64,000 nucleotides of DNA from Heliocidaris erythrogramma (Eukaryota; Echinodermata; Echinoidea; Camarodonta; Echinometridae): NCBI GenBank assembly GCA_025617745.1, contig CM046858.1:36907119-36971118 (forward strand). The letters run 5' to 3'. Within the stretch, counting starts at the first letter, position 1, and each line of letters starts with the position of its first letter. The notes beneath the pieces are model-generated. The model did no database searches and was not told the DNA's origin. It worked only from the letters and a program-made list of their open reading frames with translations. A program made the translations under genes and the position numbers. This document shows positions 35,190 to 45,408 of the stretch, piece after piece.

Positions 35190-35260
35190 GCCCCGACCGG
35201 GATTCGAACCCGGGACCCTGGATTACATGACCAGTGCTCTACCAACTGAGCTATCCGGGC
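35190..35260 (-). repeat. tRNA-like unit 2
   Basis: Same head and tail as unit 1, with anticodon arm actggtcatgtaatccag (Thr TGT-like, with A in place of T33). The tail and the flank beyond it (ataaagaaagtaaatgtg) match unit 1. Confidence 0.6.
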
Positions 35261-35267
35261 TCCCGTC

Positions 35268-35320
35268 GAAGAGCACTGGTCATGTAATCCAGGATCCCGG
35301 GTTCGAATCCCGGTTGGGGC
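35268..35320 (+). repeat. tRNA-like unit 3, inverted and 5'-truncated
   Basis: It starts at gaagagcactggtcatgta and continues through box B into the same tail on the plus strand. Units 2 and 3 are head to head, making an inverted repeat whose arms run to about 35155 and 35395. Confidence 0.65.
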
Positions 35321-35508
35321 ATTGTAATTTTTCTCACATTTACTTTCTTTATGATATATCCAATTTACTTCAATCCTATCAATTATGATATTGAATATAT
35401 ATATATATTCGAAAATTCGAATTTTTTCATCGTATACGGACTTTTCATTCCTATTTTGTCTATAACTTTGCAAGTCCGAAGCAGAACTACATTTATGTAT
35501 ATATATAT

Positions 35509-35517
<9 letters not shown>

Positions 35518-35546
<29 letters not shown>
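35518..35546. repeat. (TA)n microsatellite
   Basis: Pure TA run with further tatata stretches at 35397-35408, 35497-35510 and 35561-35570. Confidence 0.85.
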
Positions 35547-35548
<2 letters not shown>

Positions 35549-35711
35549 TGTATACATGTATATATATATTTTCATGAATGTAAATTGTAATCCATCCCTC
35601 ATTCAATAATTACGTGCTTCCCAAATCAGTATGGAAAAAAAATAAATCTTGCAATAGTCTGGGAATTGTTGCAAATACAAAGTGACAATAATGGCTTTAA
35701 AATATATTAAG

Positions 35712-36574
35712 AAGATGGAGGTGACACAATGAGAAAGAGGAAGTGATGCTTTTTTTATGAATAATCATAAGTTTTCGACAAAGAAAACCCGCAACGTATT
35801 TCATATGTCACATTTCATATATTCTTATATAATTTTTTATCATTTCCAAAATAAAAAAAAATAATAAAATACAACTATCATAATAATGAATACAAATACA
35901 AAATACAATTATCATAACAATAAATACAAAAACAAATAAGGAAGAGGAAGGTTTTCGACAACCGAAACCCCCAACATATTTCACATTTCACAGATGTATT
36001 CATATATCATTTTTTTCCGTTAAAAAAAAAAGAAGAAAATAAATAAAAAAATACAACTATCATAATAATGAATACAAATACAAAATGTATTCAAAATAAT
36101 TACATTTGAAATGAAGATAGATCAACACAAAAATTAATAACTTTGACCAATTGTTGAATACATTTCATGTGCGGCATTATCAAGGATAAAACTTTATAGT
36201 AAATAGTGTAATATTTACGCGCTGTGATTGGTTAGATTCGTATCACGTGAAGTGCAACAATTTTGTTACAGTGCATGATCGTGCACCATAACTTTGATTT
36301 TTGCTCAGGGATTTCCGTGAATCCCGTGAATCTAGGGGTCAATTTACTATAAGAATTAGTGCATGTTCTATATGAACGCCTATATGACTATATGAACGCC
36401 AAATACTAAATTATCCCTCGTGCACGTCTATTTCACCTCGGCCTGCGGCCTCGGTGAAACAAAACTGCACTCTGGATAATTTAATAATAATAATGTTAAT
36501 AATAACGTTAGATTTACCCAGGGTAGCCACTTCAGTTATCGAACTGTTTTTGCAGTGGGCCCTGCATAACATAA
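35712..36574 (+). repeat. ~0.86-kb duplicated block, copy 1
   Basis: It matches 50408-51168 in the same orientation, from agatggaggtgacacaatga through tacaactatcataataatg, gttttcgaca and aactttatagtaaatag to ggccctgcataacataat. The match includes a palindromic cctcggcctgcggcc word near the end. Identity looks near 85-90%. Internally the block is built of two similar halves (each with tttcgaca...gaaacc and caactatcataataatgaat). No coding content. It could be a transposon or a local duplication. Confidence 0.7.
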
Positions 36575-36609
36575 TTTGTAGTGATTTTTTGTATTTGTCA
36601 GTTTTACTT

Positions 36610-36962
36610 CAGATCTCGAAACGTCAGTCCCAGTTTATAGGCCTTTATGTTACGATACATTCCTAATATTATTTACATCGTTTAAAAGCTGACCAATAGA
36701 ATACTATGTAGGAATGATAGTGTTAATTCATAATAAGAACATTTACGATTTGCAATTTGAATCCAATTAAACATATCCATGCAGTTTGATCCGTTAAAAA
36801 GGCATACATTTTACTAACAGGAAAACCACCGATGTTTTCAAAGACATGACTGGAAAGGAATGAAATTCCACCACTCGTATGACTTCTTGCTGTCATTTTA
36901 AATTGATTGTGCATCCTTCAGAAGTCTATGTAACGAAATTGATCTAAGTGGATCACATTTGG
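36610..36962 (-). repeat. 3' flank shared with 9890-10216
   Basis: This is the downstream flank of the tail-less relic at 36963, matching that of the relic at 10217. Confidence 0.65.
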
Positions 36963-37045
36963 GCATATTTGTAAGAGTACGCGAATGCTAGAATGCTAAC
37001 AGCATGGGCTAATGTCGAGAGGGCTAACACCCATAAGAGCAATCC
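36963..37045 (-). pseudogene. Stranded membrane-helix end of a tail-less receptor
   Basis: The minus strand reads LLWVLALSTLAHAVSILAFA, then YSYKYAQM and a stop, almost identical to the end of the relic at 10217. No ectodomain is attached; the DNA upstream is the 3' flank of receptor 3. It is best explained as the leftover 3' end of a neighbour replaced by unequal exchange, or as an unused alternative end. Confidence 0.75.
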
Positions 37046-37188
37046 TTCAATGCTTAATCGTTTTTCTTCGTCGTTTTTATCCGTAGGCACAATAATTCTA
37101 TGCGAAAGTTTGTGTCTTAATGTTATATTTCAAATCCCTAAACAAAACAAACCAGAGACATTTGTCTCGATGATCGTTTCCAAATGGT

Positions 37189-39282
37189 TTAAATCAAAGC
37201 CTGACCAGGTGTATTTATATACACTTCACCGCCACTTGCCAATTCATCGGTAGGAAGTGGTACACTGTTGCCATACACATGGTAAACATCATTGCTATTC
37301 AGCACAGATGGATGTAGGCCATCCCCCTGACCGAGAATGCTTTGGAAGAACTCATTTCCTGGAGGCCTTGGGTCATCATAATCCGACTCCACAGTTACCT
37401 TATTCTTGGTTTTCTGGCTCATGTCAGGTTTAGCGTACAGCACCTCGATGTCTGGAGTTGGTAAGCTGGTGGTCATCAAATCATCTCCATATGCCTTCTG
37501 TTGAAGTGATGAGGGAAATAGTTGATTCATGTTGTACGGTGCATGACTGGCTGCACTCCTTTGGATTCCTTCGACATCATCCATTGAACAATACGTACTA
37601 TACGTACTATCTTGGCATGGTGTGCTAGCACTGGCGAAAGGTGCATTTTGTTGTCCAGTGCTTCTAATGCAGGCCCTGGGGCGGCCTCCAGAGTCGGGTT
37701 TGGCCGAAGGCAGGTTTGGTGGTCCACCTAACAACAGTCCAGAACATGACGCCATATTTTCTTTTTCAAAGCAATGCTCCTCTTCGTCCGATGGCCGCTG
37801 ATTAAAGACAGGCCTTTGTGACCCGGTATCCCCACCTTGTTGAGGTTTTTGAGCTGTGAATGTCGTCATTGCTTGAGGTCCTCCATCACCGTCTTCCGTT
37901 GGCCTACAACTACTCTGATTGTCATGCACCGAATTCCTTCTTACAAGGTATTGTTGTTTACCAGGGATATTGTAGTAGCGCTTTGTAATACAAGAACCAA
38001 TGATGAAAGCAAGTCCCGAAGCTGCTAATACGGCCACTGATATCAGGATGCCTTGGTATTTAAACATAATACCACCCGGTGTAGGCTCTGCTTTCGAAAC
38101 TGTCCGAGTTGCCTGAGTAGAGACACAATTTTTGTGCCTCAGACTTCCTGAAGAAGTTCCATCCAGAATATCTGAAGTCGAATCAAGACTTAAAAAATTT
38201 ATCTTGATGATTTTACATTGTTGGCCTTCTCTTGGATTATCGTTTGAAGGATTTGGGTCTGCAACATCTACCAACAACATTGAGCTTTCGTGTTTGGTAT
38301 ATGTTCTAATATTCAACCTTTCCATATTATGAATAGTTATCGTAGAGTTATCTTCCTTTGCACCGCAGAGGAATAGAAAGGTACAATTCACATCATCTAC
38401 AGTGTAATTTCGTCTAGAAGTGATAGGCAATTCATTGATATCCCCGTCATATAGTAGTGGGATGGGTTCACCTTGGTTGGCGACGCAACAATGAAAGTCA
38501 GTATTCCTATTATGTCCATTTTGCATTAGATGCGGTGTCACCTTGGGGAATTCACACACTTCTCTCAATTTCCCTTTCCTATGGGAAACGATACACTTAT
38601 CAGGTACCGTGATTTAATTTAATAGTTTTTCAAGACCAACAAAAACAGTGAATTGATGGGTTATATCATAGGAAACATTAAAATTCAAATCTTTGATCTG
38701 ATGTTCGTAGAGGACATCATTGTCCACTTCAAAGTGTGCTCGATCCCCTTCATTCATCTGCAGCCATTGACAAGACATTTGTAATTTCCCACCATTCTCG
38801 TGCAGAAGTGTTGAACATATCGGTTCTGGAGTTTCGACTGTTACATTCAATATGAGAGCAGTGCAGAGTAACTGCCTACCTTGGTTAATTGTTACAACAT
38901 GATGTCCTGAATCATTCTTCTCAGGGTGATCAATGAACAGCTCAAATGTGATATTATCACTGCCTTGTACCAGTCTGTAGCGGCTTATTTCATAATCTGC
39001 AAAATCGTTATTTTCTAAAGCTCGATCGTGATTTTTAGTCCACACTGACTCTCCCTTTGTCCACACCAGCGTTTGGCCTTCAAGGAACGGATCTTTCAGT
39101 TGAAATCTCGTGGAAATATTTTGCCCGCTCCAAGCGTCCTTTGCTTCGTTGTACACCTTGCCACACCAAAAAGGCTTATTCTCAGACGATGCACCGTACA
39201 AAATACATTGCAAAATCAATGATACTAAGCAAATTTTCTTTATAATATCAGAAGAATGTTGAGACATGTTGGAAGAGTCCAA
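37189..39282 (-). pseudogene. Receptor 3: full-length gene with one in-frame stop
   Basis: The frame spans 698 codons with a single TAA at 38614-38616 (codon 223), and the same frame stays open on both sides. The preferred start is the Met at 39267 (MSQHSS, aligned with the sister genes). Before the stop: signal peptide, FWC, LVWTKGES, KNDSGHHVV, LLCTALILNVTVE and QMSCQWLQ. After it: ITVPDKC, CC without the WW pair seen in receptors 1 and 2, membrane helix ILISVAVLAASGLAFIIGSC, and the longest tail (about 265 residues) with STYCSM, LYAKPDM, DYDDP, VYHVYGN and VYINT. The stop replaces a residue aligned with Glu of DEK in receptor 2 and could be one GAA-to-TAA change. Alternatives are a soluble 217-residue ectodomain product, an allele-specific null or a sequence error. 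The open downstream frame argues for recent loss. Confidence 0.75.
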
Positions 39283-39584
39283 GGGAAATATTTTTAATAT
39301 TGAATTCGGGTTTTTTATGGTCCAAGCCTAGACTTTGACCACACGAAAGAGGCTCCGAAAACATAAACAGAACCTACTGTAATCTGATGTAGAGAATAAG
39401 GTTCAGCAAAAGCTACGACATTCAGGAATCAAGAATGGCGTACAATTTTAATTCCTGCTCCTCTTGCCCCTGTTGAATTGGAAAGAGACAATGAGCCCGA
39501 AATAGTAAATGATTGATAGAACGATGGTAAATGAGGCGGGAACACAGGCTGGTGAAGGAATATAGCGAATAAAAAAATACTCTG

Positions 39585-39606
39585 TGTTTCAAGGGGCGGA
39601 GCGTGG
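39585..39606 (-). promoter_or_regulatory. Shared upstream GGGGCGGAGC box, receptor 3
   Basis: tttcaaggggcggagcgtgg lies about 324 bp upstream of the preferred start and is the counterpart of the boxes of receptors 1 and 2. GGGGCGG is a perfect Sp1/KLF core here. Confidence 0.45.
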
Positions 39607-40487
39607 CGAATGACAAAAGTGCTTTTGTTCATGCGACCGCCTTATCAACACAACCAAAGTGTATCTCATTGTAGCATCATTGGTTGAATGACATCAAAAC
39701 TATTTTAAAATCCCGCAAATCATATCAGAGGTTGATTGAAGTCTCATGTAAGGAATTAGGGACGGATGTGTTTTCGTAAATGGATATTACTTATAACGAG
39801 GAGTTCGATTTATCATCAAAATTAATAATTATAAACGTCTAATTATGAAACATAAAGTTGCATCGAACTGTCCCCCTTTAAGTGTATGTATATGTCTATG
39901 AATATGGATATGTATGTTTAAAACAATTTATTCATAGCTGAATTTGTTATAATAAATTTCCTTATGAGGCTTGTTTATTTATCATAAATGGTAGGAAGCA
40001 TTGCACGTACGTTCGCGACTCTATGTTCCTGCTGGGAACCATTTTGAATGTTGTTGTTGTTTAATATCATCTGTGTTCAATTTTTGATGTTATGATTACA
40101 CGTTTTCTTTAAAAAATTTTTAATTGACCTGTTGTTTATGCTGTTGTTTAATACATTCTTGATATAAGTATTTTCCCCTCTCTCTTGATTGCTCGTACAT
40201 ATAATCTATTTTGATGACGTCAATCAACCGCTCCAGTGAGTCGTGGCAACACTGACACGAACACCTAACACGGCAATCCTTTATAATTAGCAAAAAACTC
40301 CGTCAAAAAACTTTAATTTCACTTCCGTTTGGAAACGGTTGAACAAATCAAGATGCTTGATAATGAATAAATCAAGCCCTTTATTCAATCCATGTTATAC
40401 CTCATATTACAACTATTACACGGATTATCAAAAATATCAAACGTTAGAATGTGTTGCAAAAATATGAATAATTTATTCATCAATAAT
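39607..40487. other. Intergenic stretch
   Basis: AT-rich, with no gene, RNA or repeat recognised. Confidence 0.5.
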
Positions 40488-40658
40488 ATTAGAGTCTATT
40501 ACATGAATTATTTTCCTCCTATTACTTTTTGAAGTTTAATTAGTATGATATGGATACTGAGATATATGTATTACGCGCTTGTTACAAAGTTGATTTTTAT
40601 TATGCGTACATTTAGACAGAAAAAATTCCATTAAAAGCAGCGTGAATTTCTGATTATA
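40488..40658 (+). repeat. Direct duplication, left copy
   Basis: It matches 47193-47345 (agagtctattacatg, ttttcctcctat, attacgcgcttgttacaaa, ttgatttt) in the same orientation. The two copies bracket the MITE and the LINE of 40.9-46.7 kb. Confidence 0.65.
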
Positions 40659-40869
40659 CATTCTTAGAAATATTGGGCAAAATTTTACCCAAATTTTACC
40701 CAACATGAGGGTCCTTATGAGTCCGACCAACTTTTGGGTAAACTTTACCAATTTCATTCTTATTTTTGACCAATGTTGGGTAAATGCATTTAAAAGTTCA
40801 GCAAGATTTAACCAACCTATGCCCAATCTTCATTTACCCAGTGGCATTTACCCAACATTTCTAAGAGTG
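40659..40869. mobile_element. 211-bp MITE with tgggtaaa repeats
   Basis: Ends cattcttagaaatattgggc and the inverse of ttacccaacatttctaagagtg, with TA outside both. The word ttgggtaaa or its inverse occurs about nine times in 211 bp. The end sequence (CAYTCTTAGAAA) resembles that of the 12537-15757 element (CACTCTAAAAAA). Confidence 0.75.
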
Positions 40870-41404
40870 TACGACCACTATGTTCTTATAGCGATATCTC
40901 CTCATTATTATAATGACCAGAAAGCATGTCTTGTAATTCAATACATATTCAATTCAATTCAATTCAAATCATTTGTATTTCCAACAATAACACTTACAAA
41001 TACAGAACATTCATTATATCAATTACAAAGTACACACAAAAAAATCGTTTAGAATGTTCAAAATACAATAAAAAATAACATATGAAGACAAGCTTGTAGT
41101 TTGTGGGTCACTCAAATAAATAAATATGAAGTGTGACGGACTACGGGAATAAAAAAAAAAGAAAAAAGAAAGAGATAAAAGAATGAGACGCGACACGCAA
41201 AAGTAAAACAAAACACACGAGATGCAGAAGAGAACAAGACAGGCAGCGTCGGAACAGAACAGTAGAGTAGAGTGGGAGAAGAGGAAAGGAGAAGAATAGA
41301 TAGGAAGAGGAGCAGAGGTCTACAGCGCAATCGATGCTTACGGTCAAAGACGTCATTAGCCGGTGGACGATGCTTAAAAGAAAAAAAAAAAGAAATGTAA
41401 AATA

Positions 41405-42040
41405 TCAGTCTCGTGTGAAAAGCATGAAGGGTTGGTGGGAGACATAGTGTTGAATTAAATATTTTTTTAGCTTTGTTTTAAATGTTGAAATACTTGGGGC
41501 ATTTTTAATATCCAGTTGGTTCCAAAACCTTGGGCCAGTATAAACAAAAGTATTTTGAGCTTGTATTATTCGTAATAATGGTAAATGATATTCATTGGAC
41601 CGGCGAGTAGGGTAATTATGGACATGATCATTTCTAAGAAATATATTATTGAATATTTTAGGTAGTTCATTATTCTTAAAATTAAACATTAATTGACCTA
41701 GCTGATGAAGGTATAACTCTTTGACTTTAAGTATAATATTAATGAAAAATAATTCATCAGTATGAGCACGAAATTGTAAATTAAATATTATTCTCAATGA
41801 TTTTTTCTGTAATAATAACAATTTATCAAGCAAATATTGGTGTGTATTTCCCCATATTAGGATACCATAGTTTAAATACGGTAATATCAAACTATGGTAT
41901 AAAGTAAGCAGAGTAGATGGAGGAAAACATAATTTCATCTTATTGATGATGATGCCAATATTACGAGAAATGGTTCGACAACAATTATTAATATGGTATT
42001 TCCTTGACAATTTGTTATCCACATGTACTCCAAGTGACAA
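41405..42040 (-). pseudogene. LINE C-terminal region
   Basis: LGVHVDNKLSRKYHIN, YHSLILPYLNYGILIWGNT, LLLLQKKSLRIIF, YPTRRSNEYHLP and FWNQLDIKNAPSISTFKTKL are the usual post-RT block of CR1/Jockey-type polymerases. It ends at a stop at 41405. Confidence 0.8.
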
Positions 42041-42189
42041 GTGACTTCTTTTAAAGGGGTGTCATCAATTATTACTTTGCCAGGCAAAGTATCTAAGGAG
42101 TTACTAAATAGCATGACATTAGTTTTTTTGCAAATTAATAGATAGTTTGTTTGCTCTTATCCACTGGGTCACACTTTTTAGTTCATCAT

Positions 42190-43187
42190 TCATTGTACGT
42201 AGAAGAATATCGGAATCAGAATGAGAATAAATAAATTTGAATCGTCAGCCAATAATAGGAAAGATAATTTCTCAGAAGATCTATACAAGTCATTAATATA
42301 AATAATAAATAATAGTGGCCCTAGTATACTGCCTTGGGGAACACCACAAGAGATGTCCCGCATAGCGGAAGCATGATTGTTGACAGAGACAAACTGTTGT
42401 CTGTTAGAAAAGTAACACCTGAACCACTCCAAGGCCTTTCCGCGGATACCATAGTGATATAACTTATTAAGTAAAATGTCATGGTTGACTGTATCAAAGG
42501 CCTTGCAGAAGTCCAGGAAGATACTCACTGTATGACAAAAATTGTCCAAAGAGTTTATTACCTTTTCTACAAATGAAAGCAAGGCGCATGTGGTGTTATA
42601 CTTTTACGAAACCCAAACTGAGAGTCAACTATAATATTACAACGTTGCAAAAAATTTATTGTCCGGGAATATATTATTTTTTCGAGTATTATGGAGAAGC
42701 TAGTCAACAATGCAATGGGTCTATAATTAGTTACATCAATTTTGTCTCCTTTTATAAATATTGGGACCATTTTTGAAATTTCCTACTAGATGGCACAATG
42801 CCGGACGATAGTGACATGTTTAATATATAAGTAAAAGGATCCAAAATGCAGTTTACTATCTTTTTTAAAAGGAAATTTCCAATCCCATAAAAACCAGGAC
42901 TCCTATTGTTACTCAGACCTCCAACAATATCTCTTACTTCATCATTATGGACAGGGGTAAAGAATGGAGTGTGGATTGGGCGATCCTAAAAACTCAGTAA
43001 AGTGCTAATCAGAGGGGGGTATTTCCTGGGCAAGATTAGTCCCCAGCGAAGAAAAATAATTATTAAATACTTGAGGTATGTCCAACGGATCCTCATACAA
43101 AAGAGTGTCCAGCTTGATTTTTGAAATTATACATTCTCTTTTTGAGGTATTCAGAGCATTTTTAATTACTTTCCACGTATTTTTCAT
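42190..43187 (-). pseudogene. LINE reverse transcriptase region
   Basis: TWKVIKNALNTSKRE, then VTNYRPIALLTSFSIILEKI, DFCKAFDTVNHDILLNKL, HYGIRGKALEWFRCYFSNRQ, GVPQGSILGPLLFIIYINDL and the catalytic LLADDSNLF. At least two frame changes separate the pieces. Confidence 0.8.
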
Positions 43188-43857
43188 ATCATTTTTAAAA
43201 ATAATTAATTGTTTGGTATAATAGTTTCACTTTTGTATTCGCAAAATTTTTGTAAGAGTATTCTTACAAGCAACATATTTAGTAGGTTTTTTTTTTTGGT
43301 TTTATATTTGAAGAGCTTACATGCAAAAGGCCCTAAATCCAGTTTTTATCATATGGCACTTTTTTATATGCTTTAATAGAGATTCACCATGTGCATCAAA
43401 CTGGCTATATTTCAACTTCTAAAAGTTTCAGGAAGTTTGTTAAAAAATAAGATGAAAATTATGTTTTCTTTCAAAAGGCCCTAAATCCAAAACACTTTTC
43501 TTGCAAAAAGCCCTATATCCATTCATCTATCCTGCATCCTGATTGGCTAAGAGAATAGGTTTTTGGCATGAATGACCAATCACGCGCCTCCACACAACAC
43601 ACAACCATCTATCCAGAGACACTGTGCGAGAATCTTTCCAGCTTTTTGACATTTTTTATGGGAATTAAATACACAAAATTCCTTAGTTTATCAAGATCTT
43701 GAAAATTACTACAACAATGGAGCTTGCAGATATAACCAACAATCCCAGAAAAAAAAAGAAGAAAAATGAAATGAAATGAAATCTTATTGGATGTACATGA
43801 GTAGGTGATATGAGGATGGTGTGAAAAAGTTCAGCAGGTGCTGTTAACTCTAATGAC

Positions 43858-44095
43858 ATGAATAATACAGCCATGACAAAGATGATGGTGATGATTCTAC
43901 TGTTAGTGATGGTGATGTTGATGATGACAGTGATAAATGTGATGATGGTAGAAATGGTGATAGGGATAATGATAATAGTGGTGGCAATGATAATGGCGAT
44001 AAAGTTATTTACGATCTCCATAATGACGATGATGATGGTGATGGTTATGATGGTGATGATAATGGCAATAATGATGATAACAACAATGATGATTA
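43858..44095 (+). repeat. Degenerate (ATG)n / (GAT)n microsatellite
   Basis: Impure atgatggtgatgat sequence, resuming at 44487-44655 after the SINE pieces. The two blocks were probably one array split by insertion. Confidence 0.75.
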
Positions 44096-44225
44096 GTAAA
44101 CGAAGAAGCTTGACTGGGGAGGAATTTTTAATTTGTAAACAAATCTTTCTGCATATTACTCCCAGTGTTAACAAATGTTGTTTACAAATTAAAAATTCCT
44201 CCGCAGTCAAGCTTCTTCGTTTACT
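44095..44225. repeat. Hairpin of two inverted SINE pieces
   Basis: Arm 44095-44141 (agtaaacgaagaagcttgac) is the inverse of 44178-44225 (gtcaagcttcttcgtttact). The ~36-bp loop contains tattactcccagtgttaac, whose inverse recurs at 44445-44463 together with the arm's inner part. Confidence 0.7.
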
Positions 44226-44317
44226 AACCATTGTCTACGGCGGACCGTTTGAATATTAATGAGTCAGAAAGAAGAGGATCTTGGGTATTTGATTCTAGTT
44301 CGTCGTGACTTGGCCGT

Positions 44318-44393
44318 GAACCAGAATAGCCTGGTGGTTATAAAGTCGCTGCCCGGCAAGCAGTAGATGACAGGTTCGAATCCCGCTGGTTCC
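44318..44393 (+). repeat. tRNA-like head of a SINE
   Basis: gaaccag ... ctggttcc can form an acceptor stem. agcctggtggtta is box A-like, and the arm gctgcccggcaagcagt closes a 7-base loop with GGC at the anticodon position. caggttcgaatcc is box B, but the T stem is mispaired. A non-tRNA tail follows, and the whole lies in repeat DNA, so a SINE or pseudogene is likelier than tRNA-Ala. Confidence 0.5.
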
Positions 44394-45408
44394 AATTTTT
44401 TCTGACTTGTGTTTTTCATTACAGATCGAGCATACGATCTTTAACACTGGGAGTAATATGCCGAAAGATTTGTTTACAAATTAAAAACAATGATGATGTT
44501 GATTATGATCATGTTGATGCTGATTCCATTCATGTGTATGATGGTGTGATGCTGAATGTTCTGATGGTGGTAATGGTGTGATGACGATGGCAATTATACG
44601 GGTGATAATGATGGTATTGGTTACGTGATGTGATGTTGATTATGATGATGCATTCTACTCTGGATACAGTAGATATTGTTTTTATTTTGCGCTAATCTAC
44701 TTTATTAAGGGCAGATAATGACTGGCTACGGTCAGTAGACAATACAAATTATCTTTGGAATCGACTTAAAAATGTTGCTATATCAGGCAAGTTTTATCCG
44801 AGCAAAGCAAATATTTTATGCAGTTATCTAGAGCAAGTCTGCTTTATTTTTAAGGTCAGATGATGATTTTCGATAAGTCATCCCAATTATCTTTCGAAGT
44901 TTAAATTTTGATTGATTTTATAATGTTGCTATATCAGGCAAGGTTTATTATAACCCATTATACATAGGCAGGTGGAGCAGCACAAGAGGTTAGGTGAACA
45001 AGGGCGGTGGATTTTTGGTTCATTAGAAAGATTTTTAATCCGTAAATTACTATTATCATTCAAGACTTTTCTTGCAAAAGGCCCTAAATCCCACTTTTCT
45101 TGCAAAAGGCCCTAAATCCAAAAAAATAATAAATATAAAAAATCATATAAAATATTTGACGGCCGCAGGATTTTTAAAATTGTGATTATTGTTACTTGTG
45201 GTGATGTCTCTTAAACATACATGAAGATCTTCTTGAATGAAATCATAGAACTGTGTGAAACAAAAAATCTCAATTTACTAAGAACTAGGTAAAGTGGATT
45301 TAGGGCCTTTTGCAAGAAAACTCTTCATTTATAAAACAAATTATTTTTCCTATTAATTGATCTTAAAATTGACTTTGATATCCAGGGCAATCTTGGTATT
45401 TTTTTAAT

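Larger units (their letters stand above)
43300..45340. mobile_element. 2-kb TIR transposon inserted in the LINE
   Basis: Left end tttgaagagcttacatgcaa and right end ttgcaagaaaactcttcat are inverse copies, continuing into gcaaaaggccctaaatcca. That 19-mer recurs inside near each end (43475, 43500, 45070, 45098), so the subterminal zone is a set of spaced copies. TTTATA stands on both sides (about 43300 and 45333) and fits a duplicated target in the LINE linker. No transposase is seen. The interior holds (ATG)n DNA and SINE pieces. Confidence 0.75.

Noticed and set aside
34860-35260. Working tRNA-Thr genes
   Set aside because: T33 is replaced, unit 1 has an extra anticodon-arm base, acceptor pairing is weak and a common non-tRNA tail follows.
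16070-39282. Viral envelope-type origin for the intronless membrane proteins
   Set aside because: No fusion peptide, furin site or heptad region is seen, there is no neighbouring gag/pol on the same unit, and the tails carry host-type SH2-ligand motifs.
43683-44259. Two long frames, Ile- or Met-rich, on both strands
   Set aside because: They come from the degenerate (ATG)n array and inverted SINE pieces.
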